Below are positions 8,890-17,405 of a stretch of 64,000 nucleotides of DNA, piece by piece; within the stretch, counting starts at the first letter, position 1; each line of letters begins with the position of its first letter. The notes below the pieces were generated by a model that was not told the origin of the DNA, did not search any database, and saw nothing but the letters and a program-made list of their open reading frames with translations. This stretch comes from SHZI01 sp032122615. Its GTDB lineage: Bacteria; Pseudomonadota; Gammaproteobacteria; Steroidobacterales; GCA-2729495. The position numbers were made by a program, and so were the translations under genes. The stretch spans positions 1 through 64,000 of the forward strand of contig JAQBGF010000009.1 of NCBI GenBank assembly GCA_032122615.1. The letters are read 5' to 3'.

Positions 8890-10209
8890 CTAGCTGTTGG
8901 CACTCAGGAGACCGGCCAGCGACCGAAATGCCATGGGTTGCGACACTGTTGTCGCCCGCGCGGCAAGCCAGTCGATCACCTGCTCCTCGAGTACGGAATT
9001 CTCCACCTGCGTCAAAAGCTGAGCTGTCTGATAGTACAGCTTGCGAATATCATCGGGCTTTTCATAGCCGCCGGACAATTGGTCGATCCGTTCGCGAACC
9101 TTATCCCGGTCCACCACGAGTTCCTGCTCGCGAATCACTGCGCCTATCAGCAGCCCGAGCCGAACCCTGCGCTCAGCCGTCTCACGAAAAGACTCAAGTG
9201 ATGGTGCTGCGCTGACATCGGTGATGCCCAGGTTCCGCATTGCGTCGGCCTGCAATGTGGTAGCTTCCTGCTCAACGAGCGCGACCGGTATGTCGATCAG
9301 GTTCGCCTGCAGCAGCAACTCCAGCAACTGGCGCTTGATCTCCGCTTTCGCCCTGGCGGCAAACTCGCTGGCCATGTTCTTGCGTATATCCTGGGTGAAA
9401 TCCTCCCTGGTACCGCTCTCGACACCGAAGCCGCGAATGAAATCCCCGTCCACCTCAGGCAAATGCTCTTCGGCGACTTCCCCTACCTGGATGCTGAATT
9501 CAGCGGGCTGGCCAGCCATCGTTCCGTTCGGATAGTCGACGGGGAACTGCACTTTGATTTCACGTCTTTCGCCGGTCTTGACGCCAACCAGTTGCGTCTC
9601 GAAATCTGCAATCATCCGGCCCTCGCCCAGCACGATTGCGACCTTCTCGCCGGTTCCGCCTTCCATCGGCGCGCCGTTCATACGACCTTGAAAATCCACG
9701 GTGACACGATCACCCGTTCGCGCACCCCGGTCGGCAGCATGCCAATGGGCGCGTTGCCGACGGAGGTTTTCGGTGATGAAGTCGATATCGGCATCGTCAA
9801 ACGCCGGTTCAGGTCGACTGACACTGAACGAGTCCAGGCCCTGCACCGTAAATTCGGGAAAGACCTCAAAGCTGGCCGTGTACACGAGATCGCCGCCATC
9901 GGTACCGGCATCCGGTGCCGCATTGATCTGCGGATCACCGACCGGGCGCAATTTCTGGCGATTAAGGGCCTCGTTATAGGTCGATTGCACGACGTCCTGC
10001 AGAACCTCGACGCGAACCTGATTACCGAACCGCCGTCGAATCACCGTTTCCGGCACCTTGCCGGGCCGGTAGCCCTTGATATTCGCCGTCCGGCTCATTG
10101 AACGCAGCCGAACCTGCACCTCTTGCTCTATACGCTGCGCCGGCACCCGGACCTGTAGCCGCCGCTCCAGCCGCTGGCCCGTCTCCAGAGAAACTTCCAA
10201 ATCCGCCAT
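8890..10209 (-). CDS. tig: Trigger factor, ribosome-associated chaperone and prolyl isomerase
   Basis: Ribosome-docking N-domain, FKBP-like PPIase domain (about residues 155-245: GDRVTVDFQGR, GEGRMIADFETQLVG) and C-terminal chaperone arms. The reading frame stays open upstream through the tRNA-Leu gene, so a start beyond 10240 is impossible. ATG 10209 gives MADLEVSLETGQ, which aligns with the E. coli N-terminus, and 439 aa (E. coli 432). ATG 10233, six bases after AGGA, is a reasonable alternative that adds eight residues. It is the first protein gene of the tig-clpP unit. Confidence 0.96.
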   Translation of the reverse strand: MADLEVSLETGQRLERRLQVRVPAQRIEQEVQVRLRSMSRTANIKGYRPGKVPETVIRRRFGNQVRVEVLQDVVQSTYNEALNRQKLRPVGDPQINAAPDAGTDGGDLVYTASFEVFPEFTVQGLDSFSVSRPEPAFDDADIDFITENLRRQRAHWHAADRGARTGDRVTVDFQGRMNGAPMEGGTGEKVAIVLGEGRMIADFETQLVGVKTGERREIKVQFPVDYPNGTMAGQPAEFSIQVGEVAEEHLPEVDGDFIRGFGVESGTREDFTQDIRKNMASEFAARAKAEIKRQLLELLLQANLIDIPVALVEQEATTLQADAMRNLGITDVSAAPSLESFRETAERRVRLGLLIGAVIREQELVVDRDKVRERIDQLSGGYEKPDDIRKLYYQTAQLLTQVENSVLEEQVIDWLAARATTVSQPMAFRSLAGLLSANS

Positions 10210-10292
10210 CGCCCTCTCGATTTCCTGAACCATCTGCATTCCTAATCTCGCCCTGCCGGATCGCGCCCGCCCCACCCCCTGGCAAAATGGCC

Positions 10293-10377
10293 TGGTGCGA
10301 ACGGAGAGACTCGAACTCTCACGGGTTACCCCACAGGAACCTAAATCCTGCGCGTCTACCAGTTCCGCCACATTCGC
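10293..10377 (-). tRNA. tRNA-Leu(TAG)
   Basis: An 85-nt class II tRNA on the minus strand with acceptor GCGAATG/CGTTCGC, anticodon loop TTTAGGT (TAG), long variable arm and encoded CCA. It lies just upstream of tig and may share its transcript. Confidence 0.96.
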
Positions 10378-10409
10378 GCACGGGACCCTAAAGCGGCTTT
10401 GGGCGCGAC

Positions 10410-10415
10410 ATTATA
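10410..10415 (-). promoter_or_regulatory. -10 element of the tRNA-Leu (and possibly tig) promoter
   Basis: A perfect TATAAT on the minus strand is followed by the GC-rich discriminator GTCGCGCCC, a pattern typical of stringently controlled stable-RNA promoters. It lies 32 bp before the tRNA. The -35 is poor. Confidence 0.55.
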
Positions 10416-10508
10416 CCGAACGACCTCAGGCACACCGGCATACCGGCTTTCTTAACGGTGCTTTCAGGTCCGGAGCGGCGCAGCCGAGATGCACGAAAAA
10501 ATGACGGC

Positions 10509-10569
10509 TATAACTTATATATATTACAATGACTTATATCTTAACTTGAAACTCGCTTATAGGATACTT
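10509..10569. other. AT-rich island between tRNA-Lys and tRNA-Leu
   Basis: The 251-bp gap between the two tRNA genes holds no reading frame I can support. It contains a strikingly AT-rich stretch in a GC-rich genome, with TTATA at 10515, 10534 and 10557 (about 20-bp spacing). It lies about 95-155 bp upstream of the tRNA-Leu -10. It could be a curved upstream activating region or the end of the upstream tRNA transcript. Confidence 0.4.
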
Positions 10570-10628
10570 CGACCGACATCAGGGCAGCGTGCGAGCTTCG
10601 GGGTAAGAAATCCGTGACCGGACGGGAA

Positions 10629-10704
10629 TGGTGGGCCGTGTAAGACTTGAACTTACAACCAATGGATTAAGAGTCCACTGCTCTACCAGTTGAGCTAACG
10701 GCCC
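10629..10704 (-). tRNA. tRNA-Lys(CTT)
   Basis: A 76-nt cloverleaf with acceptor GGGCCGT/ACGGCCC, anticodon loop CTCTTAA (CTT), GTTCAAGTC T-loop and encoded CCA. Last of a four-tRNA minus-strand cluster. Confidence 0.96.
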
Positions 10705-10759
10705 GTCTGCCTCGTCGCGGCTGGCCTTGTGCCGGCCAGCAACGCGCCTTCGCGAAAGT

Positions 10760-10836
10760 TGGGGTGGACGATGGGGCTCGAACCCACGACCACCGGAATC
10801 ACAATCCGGTGCTCTACCAACTGAGCTACGCCCACC
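10760..10836 (-). tRNA. tRNA-His(GTG)
   Basis: A 77-nt cloverleaf whose anticodon loop TTGTGAT carries GTG. The extra 5' G(-1) opposite C73, the identity element of tRNA-His, is encoded. CCA is encoded. Third of the four-tRNA cluster. Confidence 0.97.
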
Positions 10837-10853
10837 ATTTAGCGTTCTCGTCA

Positions 10854-10930
10854 TGGCGCGCCTGGCAGGACTCGAACCTGCAGCCCCCGGCTTAGAAGGC
10901 CGGTGCTCTGTCCGGTTGAGCTACAGGCGC
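10854..10930 (-). tRNA. tRNA-Arg(TCT)
   Basis: A 77-nt cloverleaf with acceptor GCGCCTG/CAGGCGC, anticodon loop CTTCTAA (TCT), GGTTCGAGTCC T-arm and encoded CCA. Second of the four-tRNA cluster. Confidence 0.97.
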
Positions 10931-10950
10931 TCCGCTGCCGAGAGACCAGG

Positions 10951-11027
10951 TGGTCGGGGCAGACGGATTCGAACCGCCGACCCTCTGCTCCCAAAGCAGA
11001 TGCGCTACCAGACTGCGCCATGCCCCG
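10951..11027 (-). tRNA. tRNA-Pro(TGG)
   Basis: A 77-nt cloverleaf starting with C1 as usual for bacterial tRNA-Pro, acceptor CGGGGCA/TGCCCCG, anticodon loop TTTGGGA (TGG) and encoded CCA. First of the Pro-Arg-His-Lys cluster. Confidence 0.97.
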
Positions 11028-11045
11028 ACTGGTCCCGGCGCCGGC

Positions 11046-11051
11046 ATTATA
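11046..11051 (-). promoter_or_regulatory. -10 element of the Pro-Arg-His-Lys tRNA cluster
   Basis: A perfect TATAAT on the minus strand followed by the GC-rich discriminator GCCGGCGCC, 18 bp before tRNA-Pro. No clear -35 was found. Confidence 0.55.
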
Positions 11052-11152
11052 GCGATCTGCCGGGCAAGACGGGTGATTCATCGGGGGCGGCGATGATAAG
11101 GACGACAGAGGACAGCGTCAATTTACCCCTCCGTGCTAAGGTGTCGGCCGCC

Positions 11153-12040
11153 ATGACCGCCCGCCTGATTGACGGCAAAGCCATTGCTACCGAAATGCAG
11201 AATGCTCTGCGCCAGCGGATTGCCGACCGCCGCCAGAAGGGGCACCGTCCGCCCGGCCTGGCCGTAGTCCTCGTCGGGGATGATCCGGCCTCAAGAATCT
11301 ATGTGCGGAACAAGCGCAAGGCCTGCAATGACGTCGGCATCATGTCTCGCGACTACGATCTGCCAATGGCCACCGACGAGAACCACATCCTGGCCCTTAT
11401 CGATCAACTGAATGCCGACCCCGAAATCGACGGCGTTCTGGTACAGCTGCCCCTCCCCGCCCACATCAATGAAATAGCCGTAATCGAGCGCATCGACCCG
11501 GTCAAGGACGTCGACGGGTTCCACCCCTACACGGTGGGACGCCTGTGCCAGCGTATTCCCGTCCTGCGTCCCGCAACACCCTACGGCGTGATGACATTGC
11601 TCCGCCATATCGGCATCCCCGTGCAAGGCCAGCACGCCGTGGTCGTGGGCGCATCAAATCACGTGGGTCGACCACTGGCTCTGGAACTGCTACTCGCGGG
11701 AGCCACGATCACCGTCTGCCACCGGTTTACGCGGGATCTGGCTCACCATGTAGCGGAAGCCGATATTCTGGCGGTGGCCGTCGGCAAGGCGGGACTGATA
11801 CCGGGCGCCTGGATAAAACCGGGCGCCGTCGTCCTCGACATCGGCATAAGCAGACTGGCCAACGGCAAACTGACGGGAGATGTCGTCTTTGACGATGCGC
11901 AAAAGAGGGCTGGCTGGATCACACCGGTGCCCGGCGGAGTAGGCCCGATGACCATCGCCATGCTGCTGGAGAATACGCTAACAGCCGCCATTTCCGGGAC
12001 GGCCCTGCTTCAGGCGCGGGAACTGACGCCGACCGGCTAG
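11153..12040 (+). CDS. folD: Methylenetetrahydrofolate dehydrogenase / methenyltetrahydrofolate cyclohydrolase
   Basis: FolD interconverts one-carbon tetrahydrofolate forms using NADP. The 295-residue protein carries the family signatures: YVRNKRKAC with the catalytic lysine, QLPLP, the cofactor loop VVVGASNHVGRPLA and the ending TPVPGGVGPMT. The frame is open far upstream across the tRNA genes, so ATG 11153 (MTARLIDGKA) is chosen by homology. Its Shine-Dalgarno is weak. Next to the ppi and lpxH genes as in Pseudomonas. Confidence 0.96.
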   Translation: MTARLIDGKAIATEMQNALRQRIADRRQKGHRPPGLAVVLVGDDPASRIYVRNKRKACNDVGIMSRDYDLPMATDENHILALIDQLNADPEIDGVLVQLPLPAHINEIAVIERIDPVKDVDGFHPYTVGRLCQRIPVLRPATPYGVMTLLRHIGIPVQGQHAVVVGASNHVGRPLALELLLAGATITVCHRFTRDLAHHVAEADILAVAVGKAGLIPGAWIKPGAVVLDIGISRLANGKLTGDVVFDDAQKRAGWITPVPGGVGPMTIAMLLENTLTAAISGTALLQARELTPTG

Positions 12041-12073
12041 TTGTACTGAACCTCTGAGGAGTCGAATCGAGCC

Positions 12074-12658
12074 ATGTTTTGCTCAAAAAATCTGTTGTCG
12101 TTACTTACCCTCGTGGCCCTGACCGTGATAACCGCAGCCCACGGCGGAGAACTCACGCAAGTCAAGGTGGAAACCTCAGCCGGCGACTTCGTCCTGCAAA
12201 TGGATGCCGACCGTGCCCCACTCTCCGTGGCAAATTTTCTCCAGTATGTCCGCGACGGCTTCTACGACGGAACGATCTTTCACCGGGTTGTGAACGGGTT
12301 CGTCATCCAGGGAGGGGGCTATGCGGCAAACATGGAGCCGAAACCCCCTCGCCCGGCTATCCCCAACGAAGCGGGCAATGGCCTGACCAACCGGCGCGGC
12401 TCTGTCGCCATGGCCCGCACCGGCGATCCGCACTCGGCCGACGCCCAGTTTTACGTCAACCTGGCGGACAATCTGGCGCTCGACCCAAAACCGACGCGCT
12501 GGGGTTATGCCGTGTTCGGTGAGGTGATCCAGGGCCTCGAAATTGTCGACAAGATCGGGCACCAGGTGACCAGCATCAAGGACGGGATGCAGGATGTGCC
12601 GATCGAAAACGTGGTAATCCGCAAGGTCACCGTGCTGAAAACCCCAATTGCCCGATGA
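12074..12658 (+). CDS. Cyclophilin-type peptidyl-prolyl isomerase, exported
   Basis: The 194-residue protein has a signal peptide (hydrophobic residues about 5-22, likely cleavage after AHG) and a complete small cyclophilin domain with FHRVVNGFVIQGG and SADAQFYVNLADN. It is therefore a periplasmic PpiA-type enzyme, although it sits where many Gammaproteobacteria carry cytoplasmic ppiB. Its TGA overlaps the lpxH ATG (ATGA), implying translational coupling. Confidence 0.93.
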   Translation: MFCSKNLLSLLTLVALTVITAAHGGELTQVKVETSAGDFVLQMDADRAPLSVANFLQYVRDGFYDGTIFHRVVNGFVIQGGGYAANMEPKPPRPAIPNEAGNGLTNRRGSVAMARTGDPHSADAQFYVNLADNLALDPKPTRWGYAVFGEVIQGLEIVDKIGHQVTSIKDGMQDVPIENVVIRKVTVLKTPIAR

Positions 12659-13380
12659 CGGCCCTTTTTGTCTCGGATCTGCACCTCGACGCTTCAAGGC
12701 CCGCTGCGACTGACTGCTTCCTGCGCTTCCTGGCGGGCCCGGCCCGCGATGCCGGCACCCTGTATATTCTCGGCGATCTCTTCGAGGCCTGGTCCGGGGA
12801 CGACGCCGCCGACGTCCACGAGCAGGAAATCCTTCACGCGCTGCGGCGCTACACGACGGCCGGCTGCCGGCACTATTTCCTCAGGGGGAACCGTGATTTT
12901 CTTGTCGGCTCGCGCTTTGCAAAGGAAACAGGAGCGGCACTGCTCGACGACGAGACACTGATCGAGATCGACAAACATCGGATCCTGCTGATGCACGGAG
13001 ACACGCTCTGCACGGATGACCATGCCTATCAGCGGTACCGTCGTCTCGTGCGCAGCCCGACGGCTCAGTCGCTTTACCTCGCCATGCCGATCCCGCTTCG
13101 ATCCGGTATCGCAGCGTATGCCCGCCGCCGAAGCATGCGAGCCAACGCGGGAAAACCCGCTTCCATCATGGACGTGAACCCAACGGCGGTGGCCGACGCC
13201 CTCCGCCGGCACGCTGTGCAGCTGATGATTCACGGCCACACCCATCGCCCGGGAATCCATACTCTTGATCTCGATGGGCAGCCGGCGCGCCGCATCGTGC
13301 TCGGCGCCTGGTACGAACAGGGCAGCGTGCTCCACTGGAACAATACCGGCCCGCAATTGCGCGCACTCACTTTCTCCTGA
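12655..13380 (+). CDS. lpxH: UDP-2,3-diacylglucosamine diphosphatase
   Basis: LpxH cleaves UDP-2,3-diacylglucosamine to lipid X in lipid A synthesis at the inner-membrane face. The 241-residue calcineurin-like enzyme shows the metal ligands Asp8 and His10 (SDLHLD), GDLFEAW, RGNRDF, LMHGDTLC and the ending HGHTHRPG. It overlaps the upstream cyclophilin gene by four bases. It converges with the kinase gene, with 34 bp between stops. Confidence 0.96.
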   Translation: MTALFVSDLHLDASRPAATDCFLRFLAGPARDAGTLYILGDLFEAWSGDDAADVHEQEILHALRRYTTAGCRHYFLRGNRDFLVGSRFAKETGAALLDDETLIEIDKHRILLMHGDTLCTDDHAYQRYRRLVRSPTAQSLYLAMPIPLRSGIAAYARRRSMRANAGKPASIMDVNPTAVADALRRHAVQLMIHGHTHRPGIHTLDLDGQPARRIVLGAWYEQGSVLHWNNTGPQLRALTFS

Positions 13381-13414
13381 CGCCCGCAAGCGCAGTACGG
13401 AGCCAGGATCCAGG

Positions 13415-14635
13415 TCAGGGCGCGGGGGGCTGCCAGGCCAGCAATTCCTCCACGGACTGGAAGCGCTGTGACGGCTGCTTGGCGAGCATCCGCTGAATCA
13501 GTGGCTGAAACTCCCGGAGTGCGGTCGGCAGCCGGGGCAATAACGCCTGCCGGTGTTTGATGATTACGGCCATAGCGGTATCGCCGTCATAGAGTTTTTC
13601 ACCGGTCAGCATTTCGAAAAAAATCACGCCCAGGCTGTAGATATCGCCACGCAGGTCAACCGGTTTGCCATGCCCCTGTTCCGGACTCATGTAATACGGC
13701 GTACCAAAGATGGCCCCGGCACCCGTAACTTCGGCCTCCAGGGCCACCTGCTTTGCCAAACCAAAATCAATCAGGGCCAGGGAGCCATCATCGCGAAACA
13801 ACACATTGGTCGGTTTGAGATCACGGTGCAGGATTTCGGCGGCGTGGAGCACGCCCAGCGCGCCAGCGACTTCTCTCATCAGGCGAAAGGCCTCATAGGG
13901 ATTCATCCCGGTGGCGATACGCCTTTTCAGGCTGCCCCCACCGCAATACTCCATTGCAATGTAAGCGTGATCGTCCGCCACTCCAAAGTCGTAGATCCGC
14001 ACTACATTCGGGTGATTGATACGTGCAATCAGCTCGTATTCGCGCAGGAAACGATCGAGAATCTTGCCGCTGGCGGAGTCGGCAACCTGGTGCAAAACTT
14101 TCAGCACCAGCTGGCGCTCTGCATTGCGCTGGTGCGCCAGATACACCGTGGCTATTTCCCCACGCGCCAGTTGGCGAATAATCGTGTAGTTGCGGGGTAT
14201 CGGCTCACCGCCGCCCGCCGTTAGGAGGTCAGCCATTCCGCCGCCGTTCAGTGCGCCGCTTGACGGCACCTTCATCGCTTCCTCGATGGCCTCGGCCAAC
14301 CGTGCGTGACTAAGGCCGGGTTTGCCCACGTACTCATTTGCTCCCGCCTTCAAAGCGGCCACTATCTGGCGTTCGTCGCCATTGCCGATGACGACGATCG
14401 GCGGAAAGCGCGGCAATGCGCGGAACTGCCGGACCCAGTCGACGACATCACCCCTGCCACAAGGATGGCCCAGCAGGACGACATCGTTTCCCGCGCCGGA
14501 AAATGCCTCGGGCAGGCGCCCCGACAATTGGGGGTCGTACTCCCGGATTACCGCCTCGGGCCAGCGGACGGCAATGTGATGCGAAAGCAGCCGACGGTAG
14601 TCGGCGTGGTCATCGATGATGAGAATCTTGAGCAG
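13415..14635 (-). CDS. Ser/Thr protein kinase with N-terminal degenerate receiver domain, probable CTG start
   Basis: The C-terminal half (about residues 145-400) is a Hanks-type kinase: VLKVL lysine, catalytic HRDLKPTN, DFGLA and SPE are intact, while the glycine loop reads LARGEIATVYLA. The N-terminal 125 residues form a receiver fold that keeps the acidic pair (IIDDHADY) and the lysine (YVGKPG). It has Gly where the phospho-acceptor Asp should be (VVLLGHP) and lacks the Ser/Thr switch residue. No ATG, GTG or TTG opens this domain; the first is TTG 14527, inside it. CTG 14635, just after the purF stop, would give M-LKILIIDDH, the normal receiver start, and 406 residues. No membrane segment is seen. 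Confidence 0.85.
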   Translation of the reverse strand: MLKILIIDDHADYRRLLSHHIAVRWPEAVIREYDPQLSGRLPEAFSGAGNDVVLLGHPCGRGDVVDWVRQFRALPRFPPIVVIGNGDERQIVAALKAGANEYVGKPGLSHARLAEAIEEAMKVPSSGALNGGGMADLLTAGGGEPIPRNYTIIRQLARGEIATVYLAHQRNAERQLVLKVLHQVADSASGKILDRFLREYELIARINHPNVVRIYDFGVADDHAYIAMEYCGGGSLKRRIATGMNPYEAFRLMREVAGALGVLHAAEILHRDLKPTNVLFRDDGSLALIDFGLAKQVALEAEVTGAGAIFGTPYYMSPEQGHGKPVDLRGDIYSLGVIFFEMLTGEKLYDGDTAMAVIIKHRQALLPRLPTALREFQPLIQRMLAKQPSQRFQSVEELLAWQPPAP

Positions 14636-14640
14636 CGGCG

Positions 14641-16206
14641 CTAACCCGCGCGCAGACGGGGGCCCGGGGTCAATGGCGTGATGTCGTCACCGTCCGGGTC
14701 GCGAAGCTCAACGGGACCACGTCCGCGCTTCGCTTTGCCGACCCGATTCTTGGCCCGGTCCGAACGCTGCTCCTCAAGCCGGGCGAGGTACTCTGGACTG
14801 ATGTCACCCGTCACGTATTCACCCGAGAAGCACGAGGTGTCGAAGTTTGTGATGTCCCCGTTGTCGTAGCGCACCGCGCGGATCAGATCATCAAGATCCT
14901 GGTAGATCAGCCAGTCGGCTCCAATCAACTCCTGAACTGCAAGCTCTGTACGAGCATGGGCAACGAGTTCGCTCGCAGCCGGCATGTCGATGCCGTAGAC
15001 GTTCGGGTATCGAACTGGCGGGGAAGCCGAGGCAAAGTACACGCGACGTGCACCCGCCTCGCGCGCCATCTCGATGATCTGCTTCGACGTCGTCCCGCGA
15101 ACTATTGAGTCATCCACGAGCAGCACGTTTTTGTCGCGAAACTCGAGCTCAATGGCATTGAGCTTGCGTCGCACGGACTGTCGGCGCTGATCCTGCCCTG
15201 GCATGATGAACGTACGGCCGATATAGCGGTTCTTGATAAACCCCTCCCGGTACTTTACGCCGAGCCGATGGGCAACCTCGAGGGCGCTCGGGCGACTGGA
15301 ATCCGGAATCGGGATAATCACATCGATATCGTGATCAGGACGCTCGCGATGAATCTTGTCGGCGAGTCGCTCGCCCATGCGCAAACGCGACTTGTACACG
15401 GAAATTCGGTCAATGATGGAATCAGGTCGGGCAAAGTAGACGTACTCGAAAATACACGGGGTGTAGCCACGCCGCGCTTCGCATTGCTGACTGTGCAGCG
15501 TTCCGTCGGTTTCGAAGATCACGGCCTCGCCGGGCAGGATGTCGCGCACCACCTCGAAATCCAGGACATCCATGGCCACGCTTTCGGACGCCACCATGTG
15601 CTCGACCCCTCCGGCTGTCTCCCGCCTGCCCATGCACAGGGGTCGAATACCGTGTGGATCCCGGAACGCGACAATACCGTAGCCGATAACCAGCGCGACC
15701 ACGGCGTAACCGCCACTGCACCGGCGGTGCACCGCGGCTACAGCAGCAAAGATGGCCTCAGGCGTCAGTCGTTCGTTGTCCTGCCGCTGAAGTTCGTGGG
15801 CAAATACATTCAGCAGCGCCTCGGTATCCGACCCGGTATTCAGGTGCCGTCGATCCTGCTGAACCAGCAAGGCCTTCAGTTCGTTCGAATTGGTGAGGTT
15901 GCCGTTATGGGCCAGGCCAATGCCATACGGTGAATTGACGTAGAAGGGCTGTGCCTCGGAGGAATTGAGCGTGCCTGCCGTTGGATAACGACAATGGCCG
16001 ATACCAACATTACCCCGCAGTTCGTCCATGTGACGCTGCTGGAAGACGTCGCTGACCAGACCGTTCTTTTTCCGGGTGCACAACGTGCCATTCCAGTCGG
16101 TCATGATCCCGGCGGCGTCTTGCCCACGATGCTGCAGGACTGACAACGCGTCATAGATCGCTTGCTTGACGGGCCGATGGCCGACGATACCGACGATGCC
16201 ACACAC
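14641..16206 (-). CDS. purF: Amidophosphoribosyltransferase
   Basis: PurF makes phosphoribosylamine from PRPP and glutamine, the committed step of purine synthesis. The start is set at GTG 16206 because the catalytic cysteine must be residue 2 (CGIVGIVG); the open frame continues into cvpA. The result is 521 residues, with the Ntn-hydrolase domain first and the phosphoribosyltransferase motif VLLVDDSIVRGTT in the second half. The start follows the cvpA stop by one base, implying coupling. Confidence 0.96.
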   Translation of the reverse strand: MCGIVGIVGHRPVKQAIYDALSVLQHRGQDAAGIMTDWNGTLCTRKKNGLVSDVFQQRHMDELRGNVGIGHCRYPTAGTLNSSEAQPFYVNSPYGIGLAHNGNLTNSNELKALLVQQDRRHLNTGSDTEALLNVFAHELQRQDNERLTPEAIFAAVAAVHRRCSGGYAVVALVIGYGIVAFRDPHGIRPLCMGRRETAGGVEHMVASESVAMDVLDFEVVRDILPGEAVIFETDGTLHSQQCEARRGYTPCIFEYVYFARPDSIIDRISVYKSRLRMGERLADKIHRERPDHDIDVIIPIPDSSRPSALEVAHRLGVKYREGFIKNRYIGRTFIMPGQDQRRQSVRRKLNAIELEFRDKNVLLVDDSIVRGTTSKQIIEMAREAGARRVYFASASPPVRYPNVYGIDMPAASELVAHARTELAVQELIGADWLIYQDLDDLIRAVRYDNGDITNFDTSCFSGEYVTGDISPEYLARLEEQRSDRAKNRVGKAKRGRGPVELRDPDGDDITPLTPGPRLRAG

Positions 16207-16207
16207 G

Positions 16208-16702
16208 TTAGAGGCGGGCTCCATTTTGCTCAGCCAACTGCAATTGCGCCATGTCGCGCAGCTCAGCTGCCACTGCGGCCGCATACGGTATCAGCTTGGA
16301 CTCCCGCCACCAAGGCTCTGCGGCGAACCCGCCGAGCTCCAGCGCAAGGACCAGAATGCCCGCCAGCACGACCCCCCGCGCCAGACCGAACAACATGCCG
16401 AGCGTCCGGTCCGTGCCGGTAATAACGCTGCGCCGCACGAAATAGCTCACGATCCAGGCCAGCACGCTTCCCGCGAACAGCACGCCGACAAACAGGGCAA
16501 GGCGTGCGGCCCAAAGCCGCCAGAGCGGGTCACGGAGCGTGTTGCTGAAAAGATCGGCCACCTGGGCGTCGAAGCGGGCGGCACACCACAGTGCCATCAC
16601 CCAGATCGCGAGTGACATCGCTTCACGGATCAGCCCACGCAGAATTCCGACCAGCGCGGATGCAAGCAGCATGGCCAACAAGAGGTAGTCGAAAGTACTC
16701 AC
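16208..16702 (-). CDS. cvpA: CvpA family membrane protein
   Basis: The 164-residue protein has four hydrophobic segments (about 5-22, 27-44, 65-88 and 104-122), the CvpA family layout. The family is linked to colicin V production and membrane stress; the molecular role is unresolved. cvpA upstream of purF is conserved across Gammaproteobacteria. Confidence 0.93.
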   Translation of the reverse strand: MSTFDYLLLAMLLASALVGILRGLIREAMSLAIWVMALWCAARFDAQVADLFSNTLRDPLWRLWAARLALFVGVLFAGSVLAWIVSYFVRRSVITGTDRTLGMLFGLARGVVLAGILVLALELGGFAAEPWWRESKLIPYAAAVAAELRDMAQLQLAEQNGARL

Positions 16703-16744
16703 AGCAAAGCAGCAACCGCGAATTTCACGCTGATACCCTAACGC

Positions 16745-17383
16745 CTACTGCCGGCCAACACGACCACCCTTGAAGCCCGCTGCCGTCAGTCGCCTGGCCA
16801 GCGCCTCGGCAGCCGGGCGGTCCGCCACGGGCCCGGCCCTTACGCGAAAGAAATTGCCACTGGTTCCGCCCCCACTCTGAATGAACACGCTGAAGCCCTT
16901 GCGCTTCAGATCTGCGGCCAGCCGATCGGCGTTGGCGCGCTGGGAAAAACTGCCAAGCTGCACGATCCAGTCGCCTCCGTTGACCCGGGTCGGCGCGGTC
17001 TCGGCCGGTGCCACGGGTTCCCGGCTCAGGTCGCGGACCGGCTCACGAACAGTCTCCGGCACGACCGGTGGCGTTGTCGCAACTGGTTTCGGCGGGACTT
17101 TAGTCAATGCGGGTTCGGGTACGGCAAATTCCGGGGGTCCGGATTCTGGTGGTGCGGGTTCCGGGACAGGAGACGCCTGCAACCGCGTGGGCACCGGCGG
17201 CTCACGCTCCTCGCCATCCAGGCGGATCGTGTGTGTGCGCAGGTCCAGGGAGTCGTCGACTGCCGGGCGGGTGATTATCGCGTCGGAGTCCGGATTGCCA
17301 TCCAGAATCGCCGGAACAACGAGCACCAGCACCGCGAGAAGACACGCGGCCCCAACCATTCGTTGTGCCAGTTGGCGGTCCAT
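16745..17383 (-). CDS. SPOR domain protein, DedD-like
   Basis: The 212-residue protein has one membrane anchor (about residues 10-28), a proline/glutamate-rich linker and a C-terminal SPOR domain (about 135-212: DWIVQLGSFSQRANA, FFRVRAGPV). SPOR domains bind denuded peptidoglycan at the division site, so a septal role like DedD is likely. ATG 17383 (MDRQLAQRM) is preferred over the longer frame because it places the anchor at the N-terminus. The folC-dedD-cvpA-purF order is conserved. Confidence 0.9.
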   Translation of the reverse strand: MDRQLAQRMVGAACLLAVLVLVVPAILDGNPDSDAIITRPAVDDSLDLRTHTIRLDGEEREPPVPTRLQASPVPEPAPPESGPPEFAVPEPALTKVPPKPVATTPPVVPETVREPVRDLSREPVAPAETAPTRVNGGDWIVQLGSFSQRANADRLAADLKRKGFSVFIQSGGGTSGNFFRVRAGPVADRPAAEALARRLTAAGFKGGRVGRQ

Positions 17384-17405
17384 CAAAGAAAATTCCGCGA
17401 AGGGT

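Noticed and set aside
10210..10371. N-terminal extension of tig across the tRNA-Leu gene
   Set aside because: The frame is open, but it would require translating the tRNA gene. Homology begins at ATG 10209.
10727..11152. N-terminal extension of folD across tRNA-His, tRNA-Arg and tRNA-Pro
   Set aside because: It would read through three tRNA genes in antisense. FolD similarity starts at ATG 11153.
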